Origin: Bradyrhizobium sp. CB1015
GTDB lineage: Bacteria > Pseudomonadota > Alphaproteobacteria > Rhizobiales > Xanthobacteraceae
DNA: 64,000 bases
Direction of reading: 5' to 3'
NCBI RefSeq assembly: GCF_025200925.1
Contig: NZ_CP104174.1
Location: forward strand, 3,534,001 to 3,598,000
Every line of letters starts with the position of its first letter. The first letter of the stretch is position 1. The notes beneath the pieces are model-generated. The model saw only the letters and a program-made list of their open reading frames with translations, was not told where the DNA came from and ran no database searches. A program made the position numbers and the translations under genes. This document shows positions 44,648 to 55,484 of the stretch, one piece after another.

Positions 44648-44780
44648 CTCGTCCTTCGAGACGACCGCTTCGCGGTCTCCTCAGGATGAGGCTCAGAGCC
44701 ACCGAACTCCTTTGAGACTGTTGCCGCGCACGCCACCCTCATCCTGAGGGCCCGCCGCAGGCGGGCGTCTCGAAGGATGG
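44648..44780. repeat. Palindromic intergenic repeat (REP-like)
   Basis: The arms 44648-44691 and 44737-44780 carry CCTTCGAGACG plus CTCCTCAGGATGAGG and their inverse, the same blocks as at 11504-11628. Each arm also contains its own small hairpin (GACCGCTTCGCGGTC and CCCGCCGCAGGCGGG). It fills the gap between the convergent LysR and sensor kinase genes. Confidence 0.8.
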
Positions 44781-44805
44781 CCGCAGGCACGTAGCCCGCG
44801 CCGCC

Positions 44806-47136
<2,331 letters not shown>

Positions 47137-47362
47137 GCCTTCGGCCCCCTGAAAACCAGCTTGCAACTGAGGTCCGGAAGCAGCCCCACATCGCTTCCGA
47201 ATCACACCGATTTGAATCCAGTTTTCGCGGGCTGTCGAGAGTCAACGAATCGTTAACGCGAAATTATTCTTATCCAACGCGCAGTTTGTGCATCGCGCGT
47301 CCGCAAACGCACGGACGCGAGGAGTCCGAAACGGGAACGTGTGACTCGCCGCGCATTCTTCA

Positions 47363-48736
47363 TCACGCCCGCGGCGGCTCGGCGTGGCTGATGACGCGCT
47401 TCACGCTCGGGAACGCGCGCCGCAACGCGCGCTCGATCGCGTCGACATGCTCGTGCACCTTGATCACGCTCATCGACGGTGCCGCGCGGCAGTGGAAGTT
47501 GACGATCTCGCCGGCGTCGGTGTTGCGGACCCGCACATTGTGGATGTCGTGGATCTCGCCTTCGCCGGCGAACTCGGCCAGTGCGGCGGCGATGGTCTGC
47601 ACCCTCTCGGGCGCGGCATCGACGCCGAACGGCAGTTCCGGTTCCAACGGCTCGATGTGAACGTCGACCTCGACGTCCTCGCCGAACTCCTCCTGGATGT
47701 TGCGCTCCAGCGTGTTGGCGATGTCGTGGGCGGCCTCGAGCTGCATGTCGGCATCGACTTCGAGGTCGATGCCGACGATCAGCTTGGCGCCGAGATCGTG
47801 CACAGTGACGTGGTGGACGGCGAGTCCGGAATTGCGCGCGATCACCATGATGCGGTCGCGCACGGTTTCGTTGTCGCGTGCGACCGGCGCTGCGGCGAAG
47901 GTGAGGTCGGCATCGCCGAAAGCCTTGGCGACGGCGGCCTGCGCGTTGCGCTTGATGTCCTCGACCCGGTCGATCGGATAAGTCCGCGGCACCTTCGCGA
48001 TGGTGTCGATGAACGTGGTCGCTCCGACCATGCGCACGCGCAAGCGTTCGACGTCGATCACGCCCGGCACGCCGCGGATCGCGGCTTTGGCCTTCTCCTG
48101 CGCGCCTTCGGGGGCGCGATCGACCAGCGTCTGCACGGTCGAGCCCGCCATGCGCAGGCCGAGCGCTGCGATCATCACGGCAACCGCTGCGGCCGCCGCG
48201 GCGTCGCCCCACCAGAAGCCGAGCCCAGCCAGGATCAGGCCCACGATCACGGCGCAGGAGCCCATCACGTCCGAGGCGAAATGCAGTGCGTCCGCCGCCA
48301 GCGCCTGGCTCCCCGTCTCCCGCGCGGCACGATGCAGGGCGCGGGCGCGCCAGAGATTGACGGCGATATCGATCACCAGCACGACGAACGGCACGGCCGA
48401 GATGGTCGGCGGCGGGGTTCCCTCGCGCAGCCGGCTATAGGCCTCGACCAGGATGCCGCCGGCGAGCACGTAGAGCAGGGCGGTGACCCCGAGCGCGGAG
48501 ACGCTTTCCAGCTTGCCGTGGCCGTAATGGTGCTCCTCGTCCGCGGGCTTGTCGGAGACCCGCACCACCGCCCAGGTGATGATGGTCGCGACCAGGTCGA
48601 TCGAGGAATGCAGGGCCTCGGAGATCAGCGCCAGCGAGCCGATCGCGATCCCGACCACGAATTTGGCCGCCGCCATGCCGCCGCTGGCGAAGATCGAGAT
48701 GGCCGCGACCGAGGTTTTGTTGTGCTGGGAGGTCAT
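47363..48736 (-). CDS. Cation diffusion facilitator metal transporter with extended C-terminus
   Basis: The product has 457 residues against about 300 for typical CDFs. Six membrane helices carry HxxxD sites in helix 2 (EALHSSIDL) and helix 5 (DALHFASD), the pattern of zinc/cobalt-type exporters. The cytoplasmic part is about 250 residues and seems to hold three ferredoxin-like units: around VERLRVRMVGA, around LAVHHVTVHDLGAKL and around IHDIHNVRVRNTDAGE. Export of Zn, Co or Fe in exchange for protons is expected. Confidence 0.9.
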   Translation of the reverse strand: MTSQHNKTSVAAISIFASGGMAAAKFVVGIAIGSLALISEALHSSIDLVATIITWAVVRVSDKPADEEHHYGHGKLESVSALGVTALLYVLAGGILVEAYSRLREGTPPPTISAVPFVVLVIDIAVNLWRARALHRAARETGSQALAADALHFASDVMGSCAVIVGLILAGLGFWWGDAAAAAAVAVMIAALGLRMAGSTVQTLVDRAPEGAQEKAKAAIRGVPGVIDVERLRVRMVGATTFIDTIAKVPRTYPIDRVEDIKRNAQAAVAKAFGDADLTFAAAPVARDNETVRDRIMVIARNSGLAVHHVTVHDLGAKLIVGIDLEVDADMQLEAAHDIANTLERNIQEEFGEDVEVDVHIEPLEPELPFGVDAAPERVQTIAAALAEFAGEGEIHDIHNVRVRNTDAGEIVNFHCRAAPSMSVIKVHEHVDAIERALRRAFPSVKRVISHAEPPRA

Positions 48737-48827
48737 GCCGGGGGATTTAGCAGCCCCGCGTGGGACATCAAGCGCCGATCCACAGGATGTAGTCGCGAGT
48801 GAGTTGCAGGAGCGGGACCATCAGCGC

Positions 48828-48862
48828 CGTCATGCCCGGGCTTGTCCAGCCCGGCCATGACG
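48828..48862. repeat. Short palindromic repeat
   Basis: CGTCATGCCCGGGC (48828-48841) and GCCCGGCCATGACG (48849-48862) form a near-perfect hairpin with a 7-base loop. It is of the CGTCATGCCCGGGCTTG type common in rhizobial intergenic DNA and lies between two minus-strand genes, where it may end transcription. Confidence 0.6.
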
Positions 48863-48905
48863 GATGTAGAGAGGAGCTCCGTCACTCTCCGCAGGTGGCC
48901 GCCCC

Positions 48906-49874
48906 CTACACCGTCACCACAATCTTCCCCAGGTGCTTGTTCGCTTCCATGTGCTCGAACGCCTGGTCGATGTCGTCGAACGCGAACACCTTGTCGATCG
49001 GCAGTTGCAGCTTGCGCGATTCCACCGCGCCCCAGATGTCGTTGCGGACCTCGGCAAAGATCTCGCGGACCTCCTCGATGGTACGGGTGCGGAAGGTGAC
49101 GCCGACATAGTCGATGCGGCGCGCCGCGTGCAGGTCGAAATTGAAGTCGGCATGGGTGCCGCCGAGCCGGCCGACATTGACGATGCGGCCCTTGATCTTC
49201 GTCGCGGCGAGGTTCTGATTGGCGACCTTGCCCGAGACCTGGTCGACGATGAGGTCGACGCCTTCGCCGTTCGTCGCCTTCAGCACCTCATCCACCCATT
49301 TCGGATCGGAGCTGTCGACCGCGAGGTCGGCGCCATACTCCTTCAGCCGTCCACGGCGATAAGCGTGGGTGGACGAGCCGATCACGAGCTTCGCGCCCTT
49401 GAGCCGGGCGATCTGCATCGCCATCAGCCCGACGCCGGAGCTCGCGCCCTGGACCAGCACGCTCTGGCCAGCCTGCAGCCCGCCGATCGTGACGACGGCG
49501 TTGTGCATGGTCGCGAGCGCGACGGGGAGGGTGGCGGCCTCCTCGAAATTCATGTTCGAGGGCGCGTGGAACAGCCGGCCATGATCGGCCAGCGTATATT
49601 CGGCGAAGGCCGCGCCGCCCGATCCCATGATGCGGTCGCCGATCTTCACGCCCTTCGCGTCGGGTCCGAGCTCGGCAACCTCGCCGGCCCATTCCATGCC
49701 AAGCACGGTGCCGACGCCGCCGGCCGCGCCATGGGCGTAGCCCTTGCGCATGCCGGTGTCGGCGCGGTTGAGGCCACAGGCGCGGACGCGGACGAGCACC
49801 TGCGTGCCCTTCGGTTTCGGTTGAGCGACGTCGGAAATCCTCGCGCCTTCAGGGCCGTAGACGTAGGCTTTCAT
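48906..49874 (-). CDS. Zinc-binding-dehydrogenase-family NAD(P)H oxidoreductase (quinone reductase-like)
   Basis: The product has 322 residues of the MDR superfamily, quinone oxidoreductase branch. The GroES-like part contains CGLNRADTGMRKGYA and LGMEWAGEVAELG. The Rossmann fold has GASSGVGLMAMQIARLKGAK, a VxGxxSGxG-type NADPH site. Structural-zinc cysteines are absent, as in zinc-free quinone reductases. It lies 25 bases after the nitronate monooxygenase gene on the same strand; both act on small oxidised compounds. Confidence 0.87.
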   Translation of the reverse strand: MKAYVYGPEGARISDVAQPKPKGTQVLVRVRACGLNRADTGMRKGYAHGAAGGVGTVLGMEWAGEVAELGPDAKGVKIGDRIMGSGGAAFAEYTLADHGRLFHAPSNMNFEEAATLPVALATMHNAVVTIGGLQAGQSVLVQGASSGVGLMAMQIARLKGAKLVIGSSTHAYRRGRLKEYGADLAVDSSDPKWVDEVLKATNGEGVDLIVDQVSGKVANQNLAATKIKGRIVNVGRLGGTHADFNFDLHAARRIDYVGVTFRTRTIEEVREIFAEVRNDIWGAVESRKLQLPIDKVFAFDDIDQAFEHMEANKHLGKIVVTV

Positions 49875-49899
49875 GCAATACTCTCACATCTTGCAGTGA

Positions 49900-50973
<1,074 letters not shown>

Positions 50974-51045
50974 CTATTGCGCCGCCGCGCGGGGCATCAT
51001 GCGAAGATGTCAGTGATTCCGCGGGGCGGATAATTGGATGGTTTC

Positions 51046-51180
51046 GTGTCCCGGACGCGCTGCAACGCCTCTTGGCGTTGCAGCGCAGAGCCGGGACCCA
51101 TATTGCGCGAAGCTTTGAGGGATGGGCCCCGGCTCTGCAGCGCATCGTCAAAGGGACGCTGCGCTGCGTCCGGGGCACGA
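51046..51180. repeat. Palindromic repeat, second copy of the 14801-14975 type
   Basis: The ends TGTCCCGGACGCGCTG and GCGCTGCGTCCGGGGCACG are inverse, and the inner blocks CAGAGCCGGGACCCAT and GATGGGCCCCGGCTCTGCAG match the copy near 14.9 kb. It fills most of the gap between two minus-strand genes. Confidence 0.7.
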
Positions 51181-51197
51181 TAACGGGGTCTGTCAGC

Positions 51198-51848
51198 TTA
51201 CTTCGCCGACAACCGCACCATCTGGCGCCCGCCGTTGATTTCCTTGAGGCTGTTGACGAAGTTTTCCGGGCGCTGCCAGCGATGGGGGACCTTCAATCCC
51301 ATGAACTCCGCGATGTCGCCGATGAAGCCGGTGCAGTTCACGGTCTCGGCATTCCAGACCGGAGAGCTGGCCTGCAACTCCTTGATGTAGGCGAACACAC
51401 GCTTGGCGTCGGCTTCGTTCAGGTAGACCCGATAGCTCGCGGTCAGATATTCCGGATCGAGATCGCCGTAGCTGGCACCGGTCTCGGATGGCACAAAGGT
51501 GATGTGACCGAGCACGTAAGCGAGCGTGTCGCCGGCCGGCGTCAGGCCCGCAACCTCGACGGCCTTCTCGCTGGTTTTGCCGTACCAGACGAAGGCATGG
51601 CCCCAGCTTGCAGCCGTACGGGCGCGGAAATCGACATAGTAGGGGCCTTTCTCCGCACGCGCGACGGAGCGCCGCGTCGATTGCGGCTGAGGCCGCGAGG
51701 CGGTGTCGGTCGTAGCAAGCGCGTTCGCATCGGCAACGCGCCTGTCGGCCTCATGAGCCGAGGCCGAGGGCGTCGTGCACGAGAGCATGGCCGCAAGAGC
51801 GAAGCCCGCGAGGATGCAGGATCCCGATCGACCAGCTTTGTTCGTCAC
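51198..51848 (-). CDS. Exported protein of unknown function with conserved C-terminal domain
   Basis: The product has 216 residues. The GTG start has GAGGGGGA upstream and begins a signal peptide (GSCILAGFALAAMLSCTTPS), possibly a lipoprotein with Cys near residue 27. The mature domain (YYVDFRARTAASWGHAFVWYG, then LGHITFVPSETGASYGDLDP) and a single Cys in NCTGFIGDIAEFMGL resemble LRAT/NlpC-like papain-fold proteins, with H in GHAFVW and C in NCTGF as possible catalytic residues. That assignment is tentative. Confidence 0.65.
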   Translation of the reverse strand: MTNKAGRSGSCILAGFALAAMLSCTTPSASAHEADRRVADANALATTDTASRPQPQSTRRSVARAEKGPYYVDFRARTAASWGHAFVWYGKTSEKAVEVAGLTPAGDTLAYVLGHITFVPSETGASYGDLDPEYLTASYRVYLNEADAKRVFAYIKELQASSPVWNAETVNCTGFIGDIAEFMGLKVPHRWQRPENFVNSLKEINGGRQMVRLSAK

Positions 51849-51900
51849 GCTATTCCCCCTCGACCATCGGCGGCAAATGTGGCGCGTCCTTTGCTGCGCG

Positions 51901-52098
51901 TCAGTAGCGCGCGGCGACCGGGCCCGGCGCCTTGCCGATCGGGGCCTTTCCAATCGGGCTCTTGCCGATCGGCATCTTGCCGATCGGCGCCTGCTCGCCC
52001 GGATAGGCTGGCACCGGCTGCCGGCGCGGCAGATCCGCAGCGTTCGCGGCCGTCGCAAGAGCAAGCGTGGCACCCAGAGCAAATACAATCTTCTTCAC
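51901..52098 (-). CDS. Small exported protein with PIGK pentapeptide repeats
   Basis: The product has 65 residues. The GTG start begins a clear signal peptide (VKKIVFALGATLALATAANA). The mature 45 residues are basic and contain four tandem pentapeptides of the form xPIGK (positions 37-56), ending APGPVAARY. No domain is recognised. It lies 52 bases upstream of the exported gene on the same strand. The repeat suggests an extended, cell-surface or polyanion-binding peptide, which is speculation. Confidence 0.7.
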   Translation of the reverse strand: MKKIVFALGATLALATAANAADLPRRQPVPAYPGEQAPIGKMPIGKSPIGKAPIGKAPGPVAARY

Positions 52099-52279
52099 AG
52101 CGATACCCCTAGAAGGTTTGGTCCAAACACGGTCATGCCGTGCCCCCAGACACGCCTCCCAAAAGGGCGACCGAATGCGTCCAAGTTGCGGCACGCGCAG
52201 GACATGTTGGCGGCATTGCACGGGCGCGCGGAGATGTGATGTGTCTGGATGTTTCCGAGCGCGACCGACGCTGCGGCCG

Positions 52280-52366
52280 GTAGGATGGGTAGAGCGCAGC
52301 GAAACCCATCGACTATCAGCGCGAGGAGAGACGATGATGGGTTTCGCTGCGCTCTACCCATCCTAC
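52280..52366. repeat. 31-bp perfect inverted repeat
   Basis: The arms 52280-52310 and 52336-52366 are exact inverses of each other (core GGATGGGTAGAGCGCAGCG) around a 25-base loop. It is of the GTAGGATGGGTAGAGCG type common in rhizobial intergenic DNA. A transcript would form a long stem. Confidence 0.8.
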
Positions 52367-52373
52367 GAAAGAT

Positions 52374-52510
52374 TCACCCGATCCGGTTCAAGCTATTCCT
52401 GATCGTCGCGAAGATGCCGCCGATGTCCTTGCGAAGTGCATCGAGCGCGTTGAAATTCTCGAACACGCGGCGAGGCGGTCTTCGACCTCGCGCTTGCTCT
52501 TGGTCAGCAT
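52374..52510 (-). pseudogene. Probable frameshifted small gene
   Basis: One frame starts MLTKSKREVEDRLAA and then loses sense. A different frame continues with VFENFNALDALRKDIGG to a stop at 52374. Joined by one -1 shift near 52460, they give a coherent helical peptide of about 53 residues. Either this is a decayed small gene or the reading is coincidental. It has no known domain. Confidence 0.3.
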
Positions 52511-52594
52511 ATCGACGTGGGAGGCCAACGTCACGCCGGCCCGCTTGCACCCAGGCCAGCCGCCAGCGCCAAGACGAACCAATGTGTCCCGGGG

Positions 52595-52714
52595 CTATTG
52601 CTTGCCGAGCAAGTTCGATCGGATCTTGTCCGCGAACCAGACCACGAAGATCGCGGCGAACGAGAGAGCGAAGTACAGGGCCGTCCACAAAAGCGCGTTG
52701 CCGGCATTCGTCAT
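52595..52714 (-). CDS. Very small membrane protein (39 residues)
   Basis: The ATG is preceded by a strong AAGGGAGG ribosome-binding site. The product is one transmembrane helix (NALLWTALYFALSFAAIFVVW) with a short positive tail (FADKIRSNLLGKQ). It lies 107 bases after the stop of the fumarylacetoacetase-family gene on the same strand. Function is unknown. Confidence 0.6.
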   Translation of the reverse strand: MTNAGNALLWTALYFALSFAAIFVVWFADKIRSNLLGKQ

Positions 52715-52821
52715 TGCGTCCTCCCTTGCATCAGAAATCAATTTTTGCCGGGAAGGATAGCGTTGGCCGCGACGGCCGATTTGCGCCGGATCAATTTTTG
52801 CTGCGCTGCGGCGGCGAAAGA

Positions 52822-53607
52822 CTACAGTCGAAACTCGTTGGTGAGCTCGCCGATGCCGTCGATCGCGACGGTCACCCTGTTCACGGGCTCCTTCATCACG
52901 CCGACGCCGACCGAGGTACCCACCGCGATGAGGTCGCCGGGCGAGAGGGTCATGTCGTGGGAGATCCTGCTCACCAGCTCCTGCGCGCTGAAGATCATGT
53001 CCGAGATCGGGTAGTTCTGTCGCTCCGCACCATTGAGGATGGTGCGCACCGTGAGTTTTGCGGGATCGAGACTGGTCGCGATCACGGGACCGAACGGGCC
53101 GTAATCGTCGATGCCCTTGGCGCGGGCCCATTGGGTGAAGGTGGGGTCGCGCGTCAGGATGTCGTTCGCGGTGATGTCGTTGACGCAGGTGTAGCCGAAG
53201 ATGAAGCCGTCGGCCTCATCAGGCGAGACACGCGCGCAGGTCCTGCCGATGACGATGCCGAGCTCGCCCTCATAGGTGGTCTTGCCGTCGTAGTAAGAGG
53301 GGCGGCGGATCACGGCGCCGGGTGCGGCGATGCTGGTGGTGGCCTTGAGCAGGTACAGCGGCTCCGGCGGTTCGGGCTGGTTCAGCTTGGCCGCGAGCGC
53401 ATGGAAATTATTCCAGAGCGCGACGATCTTGCTGGGCACGCAGGGCGCAAGCAGCTCGACCTCCGAGAGCGCCAAAATCTTGCCCGTTGCGGCGTTGCGA
53501 CCGAACATCTCGCCCTCGTGCAGGCTGATGCCGGCGGACGTCAGCGTGCCGAAGCCCGTCGTCCCGGCATGGCGGAAGCGCAGCCATTTGGTCACGCTCG
53601 CCATCAC
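52822..53607 (-). CDS. Fumarylacetoacetate hydrolase-family protein
   Basis: The product has 261 residues. The FAH fold has metal ligands in TYEGELGIVIGR (the two Glu) and the following FIFGYTCVNDITANDI (Asp), plus GDLIAVGTSVGVG near the end. Family members cleave C-C bonds of beta-diketo acids, decarboxylate oxaloacetate or hydrate dienoates. Its start overlaps the stop of the upstream ketopantoate reductase-like gene by 4 bases, so both form one operon, probably for a carboxylic-acid pathway. Confidence 0.88.
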   Translation of the reverse strand: MMASVTKWLRFRHAGTTGFGTLTSAGISLHEGEMFGRNAATGKILALSEVELLAPCVPSKIVALWNNFHALAAKLNQPEPPEPLYLLKATTSIAAPGAVIRRPSYYDGKTTYEGELGIVIGRTCARVSPDEADGFIFGYTCVNDITANDILTRDPTFTQWARAKGIDDYGPFGPVIATSLDPAKLTVRTILNGAERQNYPISDMIFSAQELVSRISHDMTLSPGDLIAVGTSVGVGVMKEPVNRVTVAIDGIGELTNEFRL

Positions 53608-54623
53608 GCCACCGCCAGTGCGCGCGGGTCAGCCGGTGTCGAGACGCCGTCATAGAGGCCGGCGATGCGGGCGCGCTGGGTCACCATGGCCAGCACCGAA
53701 TCGAGCGCGGGCGTCGGAATGCCGGTGAGGCGGCCCATCTCCTGCACCACGGTGACGAGCGGGTCGATCTCCATCGGGCGGCCGCGCTCGAGATCCTGCA
53801 GCATCGAGGTCTTGTGCGCGCCGACCTTGCGCGCCCCCTCGATGCGGCGCTCGACGTCGACACGGAACTTGACGCCGAAGGTCTCGGCGATGGCTTGCGT
53901 CTCCACCATGATCGCGCGCGACAGCGCGCGCGTGGCGGGATCGGTGCAGATCACGTCGAGCCTGGCGTGGGTCAGCGCGCTGATCGGGTTGAAGCAGACA
54001 TTGCCCCAGAGCTTCAGCCAGATCTCGTCGCGGATGCGGTTGAGCACCGGAGCTTTCAGGCCGGCGGCGACGAAGAGATCGGCGAGGCGCTGCACGTCGG
54101 AGGTGATCTCGCCCGAGGGCTCGCCGAGCGGAAAGTTGTTGCCATAGACGTGGCGGATCACGCCGGGCGCCTCGATCTCGGTGGCAGGATAGACGATGCA
54201 GCCGATGGCGCGCTCGGCCCCCAGCTCGCGCCACTGCCGGCCGCCGGGGTCGATGCTCTCCAGCGTCGCGTTCTCGTATTGGCCGCCGTGCTTGTAGAAA
54301 TACCAATAGGGGATGCCATTGACGGCGGTGACGATGCGGGTGTGGGGCCCGAGCAGCGGCTGCATCTTCTCGATCACGCCGGCGATCGAATGCGCCTTCA
54401 GCGTGATGATGATGAAGTCCTGCACGCCGAGCTCGGTGGGATCGTCGGTGCAGCGCGGGTGGACGGTGTGCTTCTCCTCGCCCGCGAGCAGCGTCAGGCC
54501 GCGCTCGCGCATGGCCGCAAGGTGCGCGCCGCGCGCGATCAGGCTGACGTCGGCGCCCGCGCGCGCGAGCTGAACCCCGAGATATCCGCCGATCGCGCCG
54601 GCGCCGTAGATGCAGATCTTCAT
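53604..54623 (-). CDS. Ketopantoate reductase-family protein (2-dehydropantoate 2-reductase-like)
   Basis: The product has 339 residues. The NADP-binding start is MKICIYGAGAIGGYLGVQLA. The catalytic domain has IWLKLWGNVCFNPISALTHA (the conserved Lys and Asn) and the Glu/Ser region around GRPMEIDPLVTVVQEM. Homologues reduce ketopantoate or related 2-keto acids. Coupling to an FAH-type hydrolase rather than pan genes suggests a catabolic role. Confidence 0.87.
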   Translation of the reverse strand: MKICIYGAGAIGGYLGVQLARAGADVSLIARGAHLAAMRERGLTLLAGEEKHTVHPRCTDDPTELGVQDFIIITLKAHSIAGVIEKMQPLLGPHTRIVTAVNGIPYWYFYKHGGQYENATLESIDPGGRQWRELGAERAIGCIVYPATEIEAPGVIRHVYGNNFPLGEPSGEITSDVQRLADLFVAAGLKAPVLNRIRDEIWLKLWGNVCFNPISALTHARLDVICTDPATRALSRAIMVETQAIAETFGVKFRVDVERRIEGARKVGAHKTSMLQDLERGRPMEIDPLVTVVQEMGRLTGIPTPALDSVLAMVTQRARIAGLYDGVSTPADPRALAVA

Positions 54624-54725
54624 GAAATCCTCGCGAGCAGAGACCGGATTTTGGGACGAAAGATCCGGTCCGGCTCGGAGGGATCCAAGCCGGGGCCGGC
54701 AGTCGCAGGGGAAGTTTTGCGGCTT

Positions 54726-55154
54726 TTAGGCTGCCGCTTGCGGTGCGCCGTTGAGCGCCTCATCGATAGCGGCAGCGATGTCGCGCATGCTGATGACGGA
54801 GACGAGGCTGTAATCGTCGATCACGGGCAGATGGCGGATGTGATGACGGTTCATCAGATGCCGGACGTGCTCGATCGTGTCCGAGGAGCTGCAGGACACC
54901 AGCTGCTGCACCGAGACCAGCTGGGAGACCTTGACGTTGACGGCGCCCGCGCCGTGCTCGGCGACGGCGCGCACCACGTCGCGCTCGGTGAACATGCCGA
55001 CCGCGGTGTTGCCCTCGGAGCGGACCACGTCCTTGACCACCAGCGCGCTGATATTGTTGGCGCGCATCAGCTTGGCCGCGATCCCCACTGTTTCGTTCAT
55101 ACGCACCGTGACAACGCGCGGCGTCTTCTTGCGCAGAATGTCTCCGACCAGCAT
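54726..55154 (-). CDS. CBS-domain pair protein
   Basis: The product has 142 residues, two CBS domains making one Bateman module: VTVRMNETVGIAAKLMRANN with GMFTERDVVRAVAEH, and SCSSSDTIEHVRHLMNRHHI with VISMRDIAAAIDEA. It senses adenine nucleotides. AGGGAGG precedes the ATG. A perfect copy of the 17-bp dyad lies 33 bases upstream of the start, so it is probably controlled together with the transport genes. Confidence 0.9.
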   Translation of the reverse strand: MLVGDILRKKTPRVVTVRMNETVGIAAKLMRANNISALVVKDVVRSEGNTAVGMFTERDVVRAVAEHGAGAVNVKVSQLVSVQQLVSCSSSDTIEHVRHLMNRHHIRHLPVIDDYSLVSVISMRDIAAAIDEALNGAPQAAA

Positions 55155-55186
55155 TGCAACCTCCCTGGGTGAGTGTTGAGAAAGTG

Positions 55187-55203
55187 TGGTATACATAATG
55201 CCA
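55187..55203 (-). promoter_or_regulatory. 17-bp operator-like dyad, copy 1 (CBS-domain gene)
   Basis: TGGTAT-ACATA-ATGCCA matches the dyad TGGTAT-N5-ATGCCA exactly, with half-sites TGGYAT in inverted orientation. It lies directly before the CBS-domain gene, in its probable promoter. Confidence 0.65.
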
Positions 55204-55430
55204 ATCGTCAAGCGCTGGATTTGGGGGATCCGAAAAATCTTGCGACAGAAGTGCTGACGTTTGTCACCCGGCCAAAAAGAAAGGGGCGCATCGCTGCGCC
55301 CCGCGCATAGCGAGTAGATCTCGCCGAACAACGCCGAAATAGATCGCGCTCGCCAGCGCGAAGACGACAGGCAGAATGCGCGGGTCTGCCCGACCCTTGC
55401 GGGAACGCGGTATCTGCGCGTCAACGAAAA

Positions 55431-55452
55431 CGCCCGGCCGTGAGGCCGGGCG
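55431..55452 (-). terminator. Rho-independent terminator of the antiporter gene
   Basis: CGCCCGGCC (55431-55439) and GGCCGGGCG (55444-55452) form a perfect 9-bp stem with a GTGA loop. Read on the minus strand, it is followed by TTTTCGTT. It lies 32 bases after the antiporter stop codon. Confidence 0.85.
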
Positions 55453-55484
55453 TCGGTGTTTGGAAGCCGCTGTGGTGGGGCGCG

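Noticed and set aside
55255..55430. A minus-strand open stretch encoding a hydrophobic segment (ILPVVFALASAIYFGVV) between the antiporter and CBS genes
   Set aside because: No plausible start codon with a ribosome-binding site precedes it, and it begins inside the antiporter terminator. It may be a gene remnant.
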